Positions 27,705 to 37,662 of a stretch of DNA of 64,000 nt are shown piece after piece. The translations under genes were made by a program, and so were the position numbers. The first letter of the stretch is position 1; the number at the start of each line of letters is the position of its first letter. The notes beneath the pieces are model-generated. The model searched no databases. It was not told where the DNA came from and saw only the letters and a list, made by a program, of their open reading frames with translations. Source of the stretch: Saccharospirillum sp. Its GTDB lineage: Bacteria > Pseudomonadota > Gammaproteobacteria > Pseudomonadales > Natronospirillaceae. Location of the stretch: assembly GCA_018402545.1 (NCBI GenBank), contig JAGYIL010000001.1, positions 2,728,001 to 2,792,000 on the forward strand, written 5' to 3'.

Positions 27705-28379
27705 ATGAGCGAGGCGCGTTACGACATCTATTTCCGGGGTGATCTGCTCGAGGGGTTTTATGCCGACTTCGTGAAAGCGGATATGGCACAGCTGTTCAAG
27801 ACTGACCCGGCCCGACTGGAGGCGTTTTTTTCAGGCAAGCCGCAACCGGTCAAACTAAAGGTCGACCGGCCGACGGCGGCCAAGTACAAGGCCGCGCTTG
27901 AGAAGATAGGGGCCAAGCCGATTATTGTGCCCATGGGCGAGGCCATACCGGCAGGAGCCTCGCGCTCTGGTGCATCCGCTTCAGCAACGCAACAACAGGG
28001 TTCCGACGCCGGGTCTGTTAAGCAGCCGGAAACAGAGCCCGGCAGCACCTCCGACTGGACAGTCCTGCCGGCGGGCAGCAACATCGGTGAACACCGGGAC
28101 ATTCAGCCAGTAGCAGTCGATACCACCGGCTTCAGCCTTGCGCAGGCGGGCGCCACCCTGGTTGAACACCCGGAACGCCCTGCTCCCGTTCAGGTCGACA
28201 TTTCCGGCCTGTCACTGGATGCACCCGGCGTCACCCTGGTGGAAAACCCGGAACGGCCGGCACCGGTCCAGGTCGACCTGTCCGGTTTGTCGCTGGATGA
28301 ACCGGGCGTCACACTGGTAGACAGCGATCGGACAGCGCCACCTCCGCCACCGGATATTTCGCATTTAAAGCTGGAATAG
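27705..28379 (+). CDS. Conserved protein with N-terminal globular domain and C-terminal tandem repeats
   Basis: A 224-residue protein. Residues 1-80 form a compact domain (YDIYFRGDLLEGFYADFVKA...LFSGKPQPV-like pattern, ending with KYKAALEKIGA) also seen at the N-terminus of several uncharacterised gammaproteobacterial proteins. From about 135 on there are three tandem units of about 24 residues built on VDxSGLSLxxPGVTLVExPE, with a Pro-rich end. No signal peptide. ATG 27705 is preferred over the frame opening at 27612 because the domain starts there. Convergent with the GGDEF gene. Confidence 0.7.
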   Translation: MSEARYDIYFRGDLLEGFYADFVKADMAQLFKTDPARLEAFFSGKPQPVKLKVDRPTAAKYKAALEKIGAKPIIVPMGEAIPAGASRSGASASATQQQGSDAGSVKQPETEPGSTSDWTVLPAGSNIGEHRDIQPVAVDTTGFSLAQAGATLVEHPERPAPVQVDISGLSLDAPGVTLVENPERPAPVQVDLSGLSLDEPGVTLVDSDRTAPPPPPDISHLKLE

Positions 28380-28383
28380 CGGC

Positions 28384-29829
28384 TCAGCGGTACCGTTTGC
28401 GCTCACGGTACCAGCGCTCCTTGTCGGCATACATTCGCTCGTCAGCCAGTTTCAACACGTCTTCCGGCGACACCTGATCGGAACTGGCAAGGCCGACACT
28501 CATTTGAATGGAGGTTTCTACCTGAGCACCGTCATCGGTGGTAAGGCTGATGTTTTTTTGTTTCACCTGGCGATCAATACGCTGCATCAGAGCGGCCGCT
28601 CCGCTCTCATCCTCACTGCGACACAGAATCACAAACTCATCGCCCCCGTATCGGAATACCTGATCCTGATCGCGGCAGATGCTCTTTAGCGCATCGGCGA
28701 CAAAACGTATCAATTCATCGCCGGCAGCATGCCCGTACTGATCGTTGACCGGTTTCAGGCCGATCAGATCGATCAGAATCACGGAAAAGTGATCATTGGC
28801 ATCGGCTTTCAGGCGGTTTTGCGCTTCCGTCAGTTCCGATTCAAGATGCCCGCGATTGTAGATTCCGGTCAGCGCATCTCGCTCCGCAGCTGCCTTGAGC
28901 TCCAGCGTCAACAGTTTGTTGGCAACCGCCGTGCCCAGTTGTTTGATCAGCAGTTGCAGAGCCTGACGCTCCGCCTCGGGCAGGGTTGCCCCCTGTATCA
29001 ACAGCAAGCCCTGAAACCGGTCGAAGCGCTCACGCAGAGGAAACACAAAACTGCCGGTGTGCTGATCGGTCGTATTGAGAAAGTACCCTTGCGGCAGATG
29101 CTCTCTGGTTCGGGCCAGACGGCGTTTGAGAATGGTCTGCTGTTCCTCATCCAGGTCTGGTGTGAAGACAGCAAAGTAGAGCTCATCGTGTTCCCGCGGG
29201 TCTTTCAAAACAAAGCCGAACGACTGGTCCGGGTACAGTCGTTGCAAAACATCCAGTGCGGCGGCCACCAGTGACTCGAACGATTCTACCTGATCATTCA
29301 AATCACTCAGTTCCAGCATGGCGCTAAAAATCACGTTCTTTTGCTCGGCGTTCTTTTTAGTGCCAACCAGCCGCGATTTCTGGATATAAAACACCCAGGC
29401 GATGCTGAATATATAGAGTTGAAGCGAAACCATGGTCAGCACATTGATCCCCAGCGGAGCCTCCGGAGACCACGCGACTTCCGAAGCAAAGGCTATCAGA
29501 GCGATACCCAGCACAAAAAAACCCAGCGCCCAGGCGCACTGACGTACACCACCGGTCATGGTATTGTTAAGAATGACTGCAGCTAACAAGGTAAAGGAAA
29601 TCCAGCCAGAAAAGTTGATGTGGGCACACCAGGCACCAAGCACCAGCCCGTCAAACATCATGGCGCGGCGCTCACTGCTGATAGTCGACCGACGCCAGTA
29701 GTCGTACCAGTACACAAGATGGGGGTAAATCAGAAAATAGAGTGCGGCAACGGGCATGTTCCAGTAAGACCAGCCTCGCTCCAGCGTCAACCAGGTAATG
29801 GCAACAAAGGTGGCACCAAACCCCAGCAC
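28384..29829 (-). CDS. Membrane diguanylate cyclase (MASE2-like sensor, GAF-like linker, GGDEF)
   Basis: Makes cyclic di-GMP. About 480 residues: an N-terminal MASE2-like membrane domain (residues 1-150, five or six segments, starting VLGFGATFVAITWLTLERGW), a GAF-like region (170-310), then GGDEF (from 315) with active site RYGGDEF. RDQD five residues before it is an intact RxxD inhibitory I-site. The first standard start is GTG 29829, which lacks a ribosome site. A CTG at 29901 in frame has GGAGG 7 bp upstream and would restore the usual N-terminal tail. Confidence 0.88.
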   Translation of the reverse strand: MLGFGATFVAITWLTLERGWSYWNMPVAALYFLIYPHLVYWYDYWRRSTISSERRAMMFDGLVLGAWCAHINFSGWISFTLLAAVILNNTMTGGVRQCAWALGFFVLGIALIAFASEVAWSPEAPLGINVLTMVSLQLYIFSIAWVFYIQKSRLVGTKKNAEQKNVIFSAMLELSDLNDQVESFESLVAAALDVLQRLYPDQSFGFVLKDPREHDELYFAVFTPDLDEEQQTILKRRLARTREHLPQGYFLNTTDQHTGSFVFPLRERFDRFQGLLLIQGATLPEAERQALQLLIKQLGTAVANKLLTLELKAAAERDALTGIYNRGHLESELTEAQNRLKADANDHFSVILIDLIGLKPVNDQYGHAAGDELIRFVADALKSICRDQDQVFRYGGDEFVILCRSEDESGAAALMQRIDRQVKQKNISLTTDDGAQVETSIQMSVGLASSDQVSPEDVLKLADERMYADKERWYRERKRYR

Positions 29830-30137
29830 TCTCGGGGTATAGTTGACCCGTGTCAGCCTGGGTAGCCGATACTGAGTTGCTGAAGCAATAGACGTAGGCA
29901 GAGTGAAACCTCCAGTGACGAATCGCTACTTGGCCTTCCGTGCCCTAACGCACCAGCCCTTGTGGCCCGGCCCCAAAAAGGCTGTCCTGTGAAGACGCTT
30001 CGTTGCACCCTTGGCAGGGTCCGTCTGCGTTATACTGATGATTACAGTGTGGTCCATGCACCAGGCCGGGGCAAGCTGACCACCCATTGAATCCATGTAA
30101 ACCTCGGGAGCCATTGTGCACCAGACTTATTTCACCC

Positions 30138-31376
30138 ATGACAACTGATCCGGGCGGCCCTGCCAAGCAACCTCCGTCGCGTTCGGCACTCTCGTCTCCC
30201 ATTTTCCGCGACTATTTCATAGCCACCAGTTTCGCCACCCTGGGGATCTGGATAGCCCGCTTCCTGATCGGCTGGAGCGTCTGGGAAGTCACACTCTCCC
30301 CCTTATGGGTCGGTGTAACCAGCGCCATCCTGCTGGCCCCGACTTTTCTGCTGTCGCCCATTTTCGGGGTGATTTCCGATCGCATCGATCCGCGCGGTGG
30401 TGTGGTTATCACAGCGTTACTCAACACCCTGATTTGCGTTGCCATTGCCCTGCTGTTTTTTATGGATGCGATCAATCTCGCTGCGTTGCTGACCTCCGCT
30501 CTGGCATTTGGGTGTGTCACCGCAGCCCATCATCCAATGCGCCTGGCCCTGGTGCCCAAAATTCTCAGCCGACACCTGCTACCCAGCGGCATCGGAATGA
30601 CCGCCATTGTCTTCAATGTCTCACGGATTATCGGCCCGGCGTTGGGCGCTGGCATCATCAGCATTGCCAATGTTGGAGTTGCCTTTGCTCTCTCGGCCCT
30701 GTGTTTTTCTGGCACCCTGACGTTTCTTTTGCGCGTTCCAAAAGTCGCCCCGGCTGCCCGGGACCGCAGTATCAGCCTGCTGGGTGACCTTCTGGCCGGC
30801 TTTCGCTTCATTCGTCAGGCGCCGCTGGTGCGGCTGGTATTGCTCATGACACTAACTAACGGTCTGGTTGGCCGCTCCGTGCTGGAGCTTCTGCCCGCCA
30901 TTTCCGGTGAACTGACCAGTGGCAGTGCGCGGAACCTGGCCGTGCTGACCGGTGTCGCCGGCGCCGGTTCCATCATTGGCGGCGTTATTGTGTCGCGCCA
31001 GCGAGGCGACCTGGCCCGCATCAGCCGACTGGTGCTGGTGAGCCTGGTCATCAGTTCGGCTGCTTTATTGCCCTTGCTCAAGCTAAACAGCCTGGTGTGG
31101 CTGATCGGCATTATCAGCCTGTGCAGTCTGGCCATGACGGTTATTGGCACCGGCTGCCAGGCACTGATCCAGATGATGATAGATGACCAGTATCGGGGGC
31201 GTGTGATGAGCATCTGGACAGTGGTCAGCATGGGTAGCCCGGCCATTGGAGCACTGGTGATCGGGAGTCTGTCGGAGTGGTTCGGTCTGGTGCCTACCCT
31301 GGTCAGTCTGGCTGCCCTGGCTCTGGCTTTCAGCCTGAACCTTACCCGGCAACGCCGGCGGTTTGCCGATGTCTGA
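30138..31376 (+). CDS. Major facilitator superfamily transporter (EntS/enterobactin-exporter-like)
   Basis: A 412-residue protein with about 12 membrane segments and the MFS motif A-like loop SPIFGVISDRIDPRGGVVIT. RYFRVMSIW-type cytoplasmic loops (here QYRGRVMSIWTVVSMGSPAI) are typical of the EntS/MFS_3 group. The substrate cannot be told. ATG 30138 (MTTDPGG) is chosen over the upstream in-frame ATG because the first helix starts soon after. Convergent with cbpM. Confidence 0.85.
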   Translation: MTTDPGGPAKQPPSRSALSSPIFRDYFIATSFATLGIWIARFLIGWSVWEVTLSPLWVGVTSAILLAPTFLLSPIFGVISDRIDPRGGVVITALLNTLICVAIALLFFMDAINLAALLTSALAFGCVTAAHHPMRLALVPKILSRHLLPSGIGMTAIVFNVSRIIGPALGAGIISIANVGVAFALSALCFSGTLTFLLRVPKVAPAARDRSISLLGDLLAGFRFIRQAPLVRLVLLMTLTNGLVGRSVLELLPAISGELTSGSARNLAVLTGVAGAGSIIGGVIVSRQRGDLARISRLVLVSLVISSAALLPLLKLNSLVWLIGIISLCSLAMTVIGTGCQALIQMMIDDQYRGRVMSIWTVVSMGSPAIGALVIGSLSEWFGLVPTLVSLAALALAFSLNLTRQRRRFADV

Positions 31377-31381
31377 TCAGG

Positions 31382-31717
31382 TTACCTGACGCCCAACTGC
31401 CGCTCCAGGGAGTGCACCTGCTGACGCAACGCCTGCAACTCTTCAAGCAGGTCCATCGCCACTGCCACCCCTTGCCAGTCGAGATCCAGCTCCCTTTTTA
31501 GGCGAACCGCCTGATGCAAGGTCGGCACCACCGACACCTGAAATTGCCAGCGATCGGCGGCGACGGTTGCTGGCGCAATCAACCCCAGTTCCACCAACTC
31601 AACCACCAGCGTTTGCTGGAGTCCGCAGCGTTCACATAGGTCGCTCAAACTCAGCCAGACCCCGGTTTCATGCAATTGTTGTTCATCGATAATGACGGTG
31701 GTGATGTCTTTGCTCAT
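31382..31717 (-). CDS. cbpM: Chaperone modulator CbpM
   Basis: A 111-residue MerR-like helical protein that binds and inhibits the J-domain of CbpA. It has the [26 protein letters not shown]-terminal helix region and a C-terminal coiled helix ([19 protein letters not shown]). It overlaps the cbpA stop by 4 bp, the standard cbpA-cbpM arrangement. Confidence 0.92.
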   Translation of the reverse strand: MSKDITTVIIDEQQLHETGVWLSLSDLCERCGLQQTLVVELVELGLIAPATVAADRWQFQVSVVPTLHQAVRLKRELDLDWQGVAVAMDLLEELQALRQQVHSLERQLGVR

Positions 31718-32682
31718 AACCCTTTCTCCAGCGATTTTCTGGGGTTAAACCCCGCTTCCGCTTCGGCCAGCTCCCGGTAAAGCGCTTCCGCCCTGGCCGA
31801 GTGATGGGCAGGCAAGGTCACCTGCACAGTAACGATCAGGTCTCCGGTCGGATTTCGGCCCAGGCCCCTTCCTTTTAGGCGCAGTTTTTTACCGCCCACC
31901 GAGCCTTTGGGTATGGTCAGGTTGACCGACCCGGTGAGTGTCGGGACTTCTACCTTTGCGCCCAACGCAGCTTCCCAGGGGGCGACAGGGAGCGTCAGCA
32001 ACAGATCTCGCCCATCAACCGCGAACAGAGGGTGTGGCGCCAGCTCAATCTCCAGAAACAGATCGCCGGCGGCACCCCCACTGTGACCCGGGCCACCCTG
32101 CCCGGCCAGTCGGATTCGTTGCCCGGCAACGACGCCGGCCGGTATTTTCACATTCAGCGTTTTGGTTTTGTGATACATCTGCCCCCGGGCATCGGCTGCC
32201 GGCATCTCCAGCTTCAGGGTGCGCTGCACCCCTTGCACCGCCTCTTCCAGAAACAGGGCCAACCGATGGTGCATGTCCTGCCCGCGATGACTGAAAGAAC
32301 GCCCCCACTCGCTGCCTCCCGCCTGACGAAACCCGCTACCAGCCATACCCTCTCCAGCCATGCCTCCGCCAAAGACAGACCTGAAAAAGTCACTGAATTG
32401 CCGGCTTGCTTCGTCGTCACTCATACCGGCACCGGCGCCTGCAGAGCGGCGGCTACCTCCGGCAGCGCGCAAAGCCTTGATTTGATCGTATTCAGCTCGC
32501 TTTTCGGTGTCGCTTAGCACCTCATAAGCCTCTCCGACTTCCTTGAACTTCGCTTCGGCGTCTTTTTCCTTGCTGACATCGGGGTGGTACTTTCGTGCCA
32601 GCTTGCGATAGGCCTGTTTGATGTCTGCCTGGGTCGCCTTGTCAGCAACGCCCAGCACCTTGTAGTAGTCTTTAAATTCCAT
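31714..32682 (-). CDS. cbpA: Curved DNA-binding protein/DnaJ-like co-chaperone CbpA
   Basis: A 322-residue Hsp40 that stimulates DnaK. The J-domain (1-65) has the essential HPD in [13 protein letters not shown]. Then comes a Gly/Ser/Met-rich linker (80-130) and two C-terminal substrate-binding domains ([40 protein letters not shown]). The Cys-rich zinc domain of DnaJ is absent, which identifies the CbpA class. Coupled to cbpM. Confidence 0.94.
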   Translation of the reverse strand: MEFKDYYKVLGVADKATQADIKQAYRKLARKYHPDVSKEKDAEAKFKEVGEAYEVLSDTEKRAEYDQIKALRAAGGSRRSAGAGAGMSDDEASRQFSDFFRSVFGGGMAGEGMAGSGFRQAGGSEWGRSFSHRGQDMHHRLALFLEEAVQGVQRTLKLEMPAADARGQMYHKTKTLNVKIPAGVVAGQRIRLAGQGGPGHSGGAAGDLFLEIELAPHPLFAVDGRDLLLTLPVAPWEAALGAKVEVPTLTGSVNLTIPKGSVGGKKLRLKGRGLGRNPTGDLIVTVQVTLPAHHSARAEALYRELAEAEAGFNPRKSLEKGL

Positions 32683-32890
32683 AATCTGAGCAATGCTCCT
32701 GAATCACCTAACCAACCGGACGGTTGACATAGCGGGACACTTTGAATAATTCCCCACAGTTAAGCCTCTGAAGGCAAAAACAGCAATACCTCCGGATTGG
32801 TTGTGTAAAAAGCGTCGACCTACAGCACGGCTTCCAATTAGCCGCCGGAATGCTATTGTTTGATAAACAGACGGGCGAGACCTTTCCAGC

Positions 32891-33931
32891 GTGCAATTGG
32901 GTAGTACACCAGAACAGATCGAGCTGAGGCGCACACTGGTGCTGATGCGCTTTTTCGCGGTATCCGGCAATTTGATCATGGTGCCCTTTGCCTTGCTGGC
33001 CGTCTGGCAAGGCATCTGGATCCGGTTCTGGATTCTGCTGCTGGTCATTTGCGTCATTACCACTCTGGTAGTGACTGCCCATGTTCGCCAGCAGACACGC
33101 CTCGCCAGAGTCGCACTGGCATTAGTGCTGTGCCTGTTTGCCCTGTACCTGACTGTCTCTGGCGGCCAGGATGGCACGGGCGTCTACTTTGCCTTTACGC
33201 TAATCCCGATGATGATCGTCATTGCTGGCTGGCGCTGGGGCCAGATACTGGGTGGCCTGTACACGCTGATGCTGATCGCCGCCATTCTGATCGACTGGCC
33301 CTGGCTGTACCCTTATACCCTGGAAGCCGTGCCTCGCCTGATCGCCGCAACGCTGTTTATTGTATTGCTGAGCCTGCTGATTGAATGGACCCATGTACAA
33401 TCCTACCTGGCCATAAAGCACACGGCCGACATGCACCGGAAAAACTCCCTGACCGACCCGCTGACTGGCCTGATGAACCGGCTTGGTCTGGAGCGGCAGT
33501 TGCTAAAATGGGAACAGACTGATCAGCCTGCCGTTGTTGTCCTGATCGACATCGACCATTTCAAGGCCGTCAATGATCGCTATGGCCACGACGTGGGAGA
33601 CAGGGTGCTCTCCACCTTTGCCAAAGTTCTGCGCAACAACCTGAAGGAATCTGACAGCGTCTGCCGTTGGGGTGGCGAGGAGTTTGTGCTGGTGATGATA
33701 GGCCTGACTGAAGTGGAAGCACTGCCCATCGTCGACGAACTGCGCAAACTCATCGCCAGTCGACGCTTTCAGTTCGACGAGCACACCATCGGCCTGACCT
33801 TCAGCGCCGGGTTGGCGGCGTTTAACGGCGAATCGGAATTCAAACGCGCGCTGAAACTCGCCGACCAACGGGTGTACCAGGCTAAATCCAGTGGGCGCAA
33901 TCGGGTTGTCTCGACCGAGAGTGATCACTGA
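32891..33931 (+). CDS. Membrane diguanylate cyclase (GGEEF)
   Basis: A 346-residue protein from a GTG start. An N-terminal membrane domain (about 20-175) with five or six helices precedes a GGDEF domain with SLTDPLTGLMNRLGLE, DIDHFKAVNDRYGHDVGD and active site RWGGEEF. The residues at the I-site position read KESD instead of RxxD, so product inhibition may be weak. Lies divergent from cbpA. Confidence 0.88.
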   Translation: MQLGSTPEQIELRRTLVLMRFFAVSGNLIMVPFALLAVWQGIWIRFWILLLVICVITTLVVTAHVRQQTRLARVALALVLCLFALYLTVSGGQDGTGVYFAFTLIPMMIVIAGWRWGQILGGLYTLMLIAAILIDWPWLYPYTLEAVPRLIAATLFIVLLSLLIEWTHVQSYLAIKHTADMHRKNSLTDPLTGLMNRLGLERQLLKWEQTDQPAVVVLIDIDHFKAVNDRYGHDVGDRVLSTFAKVLRNNLKESDSVCRWGGEEFVLVMIGLTEVEALPIVDELRKLIASRRFQFDEHTIGLTFSAGLAAFNGESEFKRALKLADQRVYQAKSSGRNRVVSTESDH

Positions 33932-33946
33932 CTACTTGAATTGCTC

Positions 33947-35278
33947 CTACTGGCAAGCCAGCACAGCTCGCTTTAGATGTTCATCCTGACCCGCAAGCCC
34001 CATCAACTGAACGCCAATGTGCTGCCCGTGTGAGTCAACCCCTGCAGGCATCGTAATAGCCGGGCTGTCGAGCAGACTGGCCACCATACTCAACCTTAGG
34101 CAGGCTGTATTGGCCGCCCGGTAGGCTTCATCGTCCTCTAACAGAGGCGCCAGCAGGGGGGCCGTTTGCGCCACCGTCGGTGACAGCAACACTGCCGAAC
34201 CCAACTGTTCTCTTAATGCTTGCTGAAGAACGCGCCGCTCACGATACAGCCACACTACATCGGCCGCAGAGCGCTGTTCAAACGCCAGAATCCGGTCCCG
34301 AACCCGCGGGTCAAACCGGTCTGCAGGAACCCGTTCGAGCAATTCCTTATATTCAGCCAGGGCTTCAAACCCACCCAGCCAGCCAAAACGGGCGGTTAGC
34401 TGATGACATTGCCCGACAACCGGCACGGCCTTGCGTACTACTCTGATGCCCCTAGATTCCAGTTGATCGGCGTACCGTCGTGTTGCCAACCGGACTGCCT
34501 CTTCCAGTCCGTCATCATCCAGTGCCTGTTCATCCAGCACGACAGTTACCTGGTCGGATGCCAGAGGCCGGCGAGCCTCGGTGAACTGGCCGCGAAAGGT
34601 ATCATCTACCAACAGGCAGTCTTCCAGAGTTCGGGCGATGACGCCCGGTGTATCCAGGCTGCGTCCCAGGGGCACCACGCCGCGGGTCGAGTGTTGGCCC
34701 GTGGTCGGCCGGTAGGACACCAATCCATTAAAAGCCGCGGGTATGCGCAGCGAACCGGCGGTATCGGTACCCGCCGCTACCGGAACCAGACCCTTGGCAA
34801 CGGCAACGGCCGAGCCGCTGCTGGAGCCGCCGGGTACGCGGGGTTCACCGTTGCCAGGCGTCGCATCCGGTGTGCCATAGTGTGGGTTCATGCCCAAACC
34901 GGAAAATGCCAGCTCCGTCAGATTGGTTTTGCCGATGCTGACCAGGCCCGCCTGTCCGGCCCGATACACGACATCGGCATCCCTCGACGCCGGTTCGCTG
35001 AACACCCGTCCCCCGGCTGTAGTGACTTCACCGGCCACATTGAACAAATCCTTCCAGGCAATCGGCACGCCATCCAGAGGGCCCAGACGACAACCATGCG
35101 CTTGTCGCCATGCCGATTGCTCTGCTTCGCGGCGAGCCCGGTCATGCAGAACCTTCAAATAAATGGCCGGGTATTGGTCTGCCTGTTGGAGCGCTTGTTC
35201 GGCCAGCTCGACCGGGCTCACCTCGCCGCGCGCTATGGCTTCCCCGATTTGCAGTGCGGTTGGGAACTGTATTGACAT
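33947..35278 (-). CDS. Amidase signature family enzyme
   Basis: A 443-residue amidase with the full Ser-cisSer-Lys triad: Lys in GVPIAWKDLFNVAG (about 73), cis-Ser in VPGGSSSGSAVAVAKG and nucleophile Ser in AGTDTAGSLRIPAAFNG. The family hydrolyses amide bonds in small molecules. It is not GatA, since no gatBC neighbours are present and the protein is shorter. The substrate is unknown. Confidence 0.88.
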   Translation of the reverse strand: MSIQFPTALQIGEAIARGEVSPVELAEQALQQADQYPAIYLKVLHDRARREAEQSAWRQAHGCRLGPLDGVPIAWKDLFNVAGEVTTAGGRVFSEPASRDADVVYRAGQAGLVSIGKTNLTELAFSGLGMNPHYGTPDATPGNGEPRVPGGSSSGSAVAVAKGLVPVAAGTDTAGSLRIPAAFNGLVSYRPTTGQHSTRGVVPLGRSLDTPGVIARTLEDCLLVDDTFRGQFTEARRPLASDQVTVVLDEQALDDDGLEEAVRLATRRYADQLESRGIRVVRKAVPVVGQCHQLTARFGWLGGFEALAEYKELLERVPADRFDPRVRDRILAFEQRSAADVVWLYRERRVLQQALREQLGSAVLLSPTVAQTAPLLAPLLEDDEAYRAANTACLRLSMVASLLDSPAITMPAGVDSHGQHIGVQLMGLAGQDEHLKRAVLACQ

Positions 35279-35327
35279 CAGAGGGCTCCAGGGTCAGGCG
35301 GCCGGAGCAGAACGCCGGTAGCTCCGC

Positions 35328-36824
35328 TCAGGGCGTAAGGTTGTTGAGTGACTGTTTGACTTTGTCGATGGCATCCATGATGCGGTCGCGGTCATAGTTG
35401 CGCACTTTTTCAACATCCATCGACAGCGAAAAGCCTTCCAGATCCACTTCGGTGTAGCTGTGACGTGCGCCCAGATCCTTGCGGAAATCAACGACCTGAT
35501 AGACCGGCACCGGGCGGGAAAACCCCTTGGCATTAATCCGGCCTTTCTCGCGGCACAGAATGGTGTCTTTAATCAGTGCGTAGGTTTCGTAGGAGACCAG
35601 AATTTCACCGGGTTCAGCAGAGGATTCCAGCCTGGAGGCCAGGTTTACTTCCTTGCCGAGAATGGTGTAATCCATACGGGTCTCGGCACCGAAGTTGCCC
35701 ACGGTACAATAACCACTGTTAATGCCCATGCGAATTTCCAGCGGATGCTGAATACCCTGTGCCCGCCAGCGTTGTCGCAATATGCGCATCAGCTTGCGCA
35801 TTTCAATCGCCATGGACACACAAGCCAGGGCATCCTTACGCACCCCTTTGGATTCCGGGTCGCCAAAGAACACCATGATGGCATCGCCAATAAACTTGTC
35901 GATGGTGCCGCCATATTTCATAACTACGCGGCTCATTTCGGTCAGGTAAGTGTTGATCAGTTCAGTCAGCGCTTCGGCTTCCATCATTTCCGAAATCTCG
36001 GAAAAGCCTTTGATGTCGGAGAAAAACACCACCAGCCGCTTGCGCTGGGTTTCCAGCTTCACATCCCGTTTACCCCGGAAAATGGTCTCCCAGACTTGCG
36101 GCGACAGGTATTTCGACAGCTTTTGAGACAGCCCCCGGTATTGCTGACTCTGGCGCTGCAGCTCCTGTCGCGTAATCTTCAGATAACGGGCTTGCTGCGC
36201 CGTGTAGTAGGCATTCACACTGACATGCAGGCCCGCCCCGAAGGCCGCAATAACATTGGTCAGTACTGTGGTCTCAGTGAAGATGGGCTGTGGTTCAATG
36301 AGATACATCACGCCAGCACCCAGCGCCACAAACAGCAAACAAAGCACATAGGACGAGGTTCGCCCCACACAGATAAAACTGGCATTGGCCATGATCAGCA
36401 ACAACATGGTCGGCACCAGCGGTGACCCCATGGCAACCAGGATGGCACCGATAAAAAACGCATCAAACAACATCAGCGTATAGCCGACCTGCTTCGGGAA
36501 GCGACGGCGCATGGGAAGGCTGAGAAAGCGGATCAGGGTTGGGTACAACAAACAGAACCCGACAATGATCGAGAACTGATTGGAAATCTGGCCCGCATAC
36601 AGAATACTAACCAGGGTGCCGGCCAGAGTCAGGTAGATCAGCGAGCGGGAGTTGAATTCGGCCGAGATCGGCAGAACGGTAAAATCATCGGTCAGCTCAA
36701 TGTCGGCAACCGATTGGGTATCTGTACCCCGGGAGGGCACTTTGCCTTTCGGGTCTGTTGCCCGACGCCCTCGAATGGGGGCCGACGGCTTGGGTGAGCC
36801 ATTCTTCTTATTGTCAGTGGCCAT
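35328..36824 (-). CDS. Class III adenylate/guanylate cyclase with membrane sensor domain
   Basis: About 500 residues. The N-terminal cytoplasmic tail is rich in Lys/Pro/Ser, followed by about six membrane helices (65-215), a linker helix, then the catalytic CHD domain with VVFFSDIKGFSEISE (metal Asp), FIGDAIMVFFGDPE (second metal Asp) and MGINSGYCTVGNFG, with VNLASRLES. Metal sites are intact. cAMP is the likelier product, but substrate-defining residues cannot be judged with certainty. The start is uncertain: ATG at 36824, with in-frame alternatives up to 36860. Confidence 0.87.
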   Translation of the reverse strand: MATDNKKNGSPKPSAPIRGRRATDPKGKVPSRGTDTQSVADIELTDDFTVLPISAEFNSRSLIYLTLAGTLVSILYAGQISNQFSIIVGFCLLYPTLIRFLSLPMRRRFPKQVGYTLMLFDAFFIGAILVAMGSPLVPTMLLLIMANASFICVGRTSSYVLCLLFVALGAGVMYLIEPQPIFTETTVLTNVIAAFGAGLHVSVNAYYTAQQARYLKITRQELQRQSQQYRGLSQKLSKYLSPQVWETIFRGKRDVKLETQRKRLVVFFSDIKGFSEISEMMEAEALTELINTYLTEMSRVVMKYGGTIDKFIGDAIMVFFGDPESKGVRKDALACVSMAIEMRKLMRILRQRWRAQGIQHPLEIRMGINSGYCTVGNFGAETRMDYTILGKEVNLASRLESSAEPGEILVSYETYALIKDTILCREKGRINAKGFSRPVPVYQVVDFRKDLGARHSYTEVDLEGFSLSMDVEKVRNYDRDRIMDAIDKVKQSLNNLTP

Positions 36825-36931
36825 GTGCCGTTTCTGCATCCCGTAGCAACCCCAGTACACTCAAGGGCTTATGTTAAACGAATCAGATGGGTACGATAAC
36901 TGAAAATGTGCGTTAAATCACTGAGTGGACC

Positions 36932-37525
36932 ATGACCCAAAGCCCCGACTCCAAAGCCCCGGCACACCCGGCACTTGCCCTGCTACAGCAGCGCGTTTCA
37001 CACCCGAGGCTGACTGACCCCGGCCCCAGCCAGGCCCAACTGGCCGACTTGTATAGAGCCGCAATGCGCGCACCAGACCACGCCTGGCTGCGCCCCTGGC
37101 GATTCATAGAAGTCAGCGGCGACGACCGCAGCCGCCTGGGAGAGCAGATGGCCCACAGCGCCCGGCAAGACGACCCCGGCCTGGCCGACAAGCAATACCA
37201 GAAGCTCCTCAACAGCCCACTGCGGGCGCCTCTGGTGCTGATCGCCTGGGCAAAGATAAGCGAACACCCCAAAGTACCCGCCATCGAACAGGTGCTTGCC
37301 ACCGGCGCCGCCGTTACCAACCTCATCAACGCCGCCCACGCCATGGGCATAGGCGCCGTCTGGCGCACCGGCGCACCGGCCTACAGCCCCACGCTCAAGC
37401 AGACCCTCGGACTGGCGGTAACCGACCACATAGTAGGCTTCATCTACCTCGGCACGCCCGCAGGCGAAGACAAACCCGTTCCGACCCTAAACCCCGCTGA
37501 TTTCGTCAGCCCACTACCGACCTGA
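36932..37525 (+). CDS. YdjA-type nitroreductase
   Basis: A 197-residue FMN-dependent nitroreductase-family protein, with short N-terminal LLQQRVSHPRLTDPGPSQ, FMN-binding RAPDHAWLRPWRFI and the Gly-rich IGAVWRTGAPAYSP with FIYLGTPAG near the C-terminus. This matches the short YdjA subgroup. The physiological substrate is unknown. It is the last chromosomal gene before the tRNA and prophage. Confidence 0.88.
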   Translation: MTQSPDSKAPAHPALALLQQRVSHPRLTDPGPSQAQLADLYRAAMRAPDHAWLRPWRFIEVSGDDRSRLGEQMAHSARQDDPGLADKQYQKLLNSPLRAPLVLIAWAKISEHPKVPAIEQVLATGAAVTNLINAAHAMGIGAVWRTGAPAYSPTLKQTLGLAVTDHIVGFIYLGTPAGEDKPVPTLNPADFVSPLPT

Positions 37526-37662
37526 GCAACCCCGCACAGTGCGGTCATAGAGACCGCGCGACTTCAGCCCTAACTGGTTGTTTTACCTCAAAAACTTGCA
37601 AAACCACCAGTCATCCTATAACCTTCGCCGCCGTTGTTTGCCACTGTGCAGACAACCGATAT

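Noticed and set aside
33947-35278. GatA subunit of the tRNA amidotransferase
   Set aside because: The amidase triad matches, but there are no gatB or gatC genes and the protein lacks the GatA-length C-terminus.
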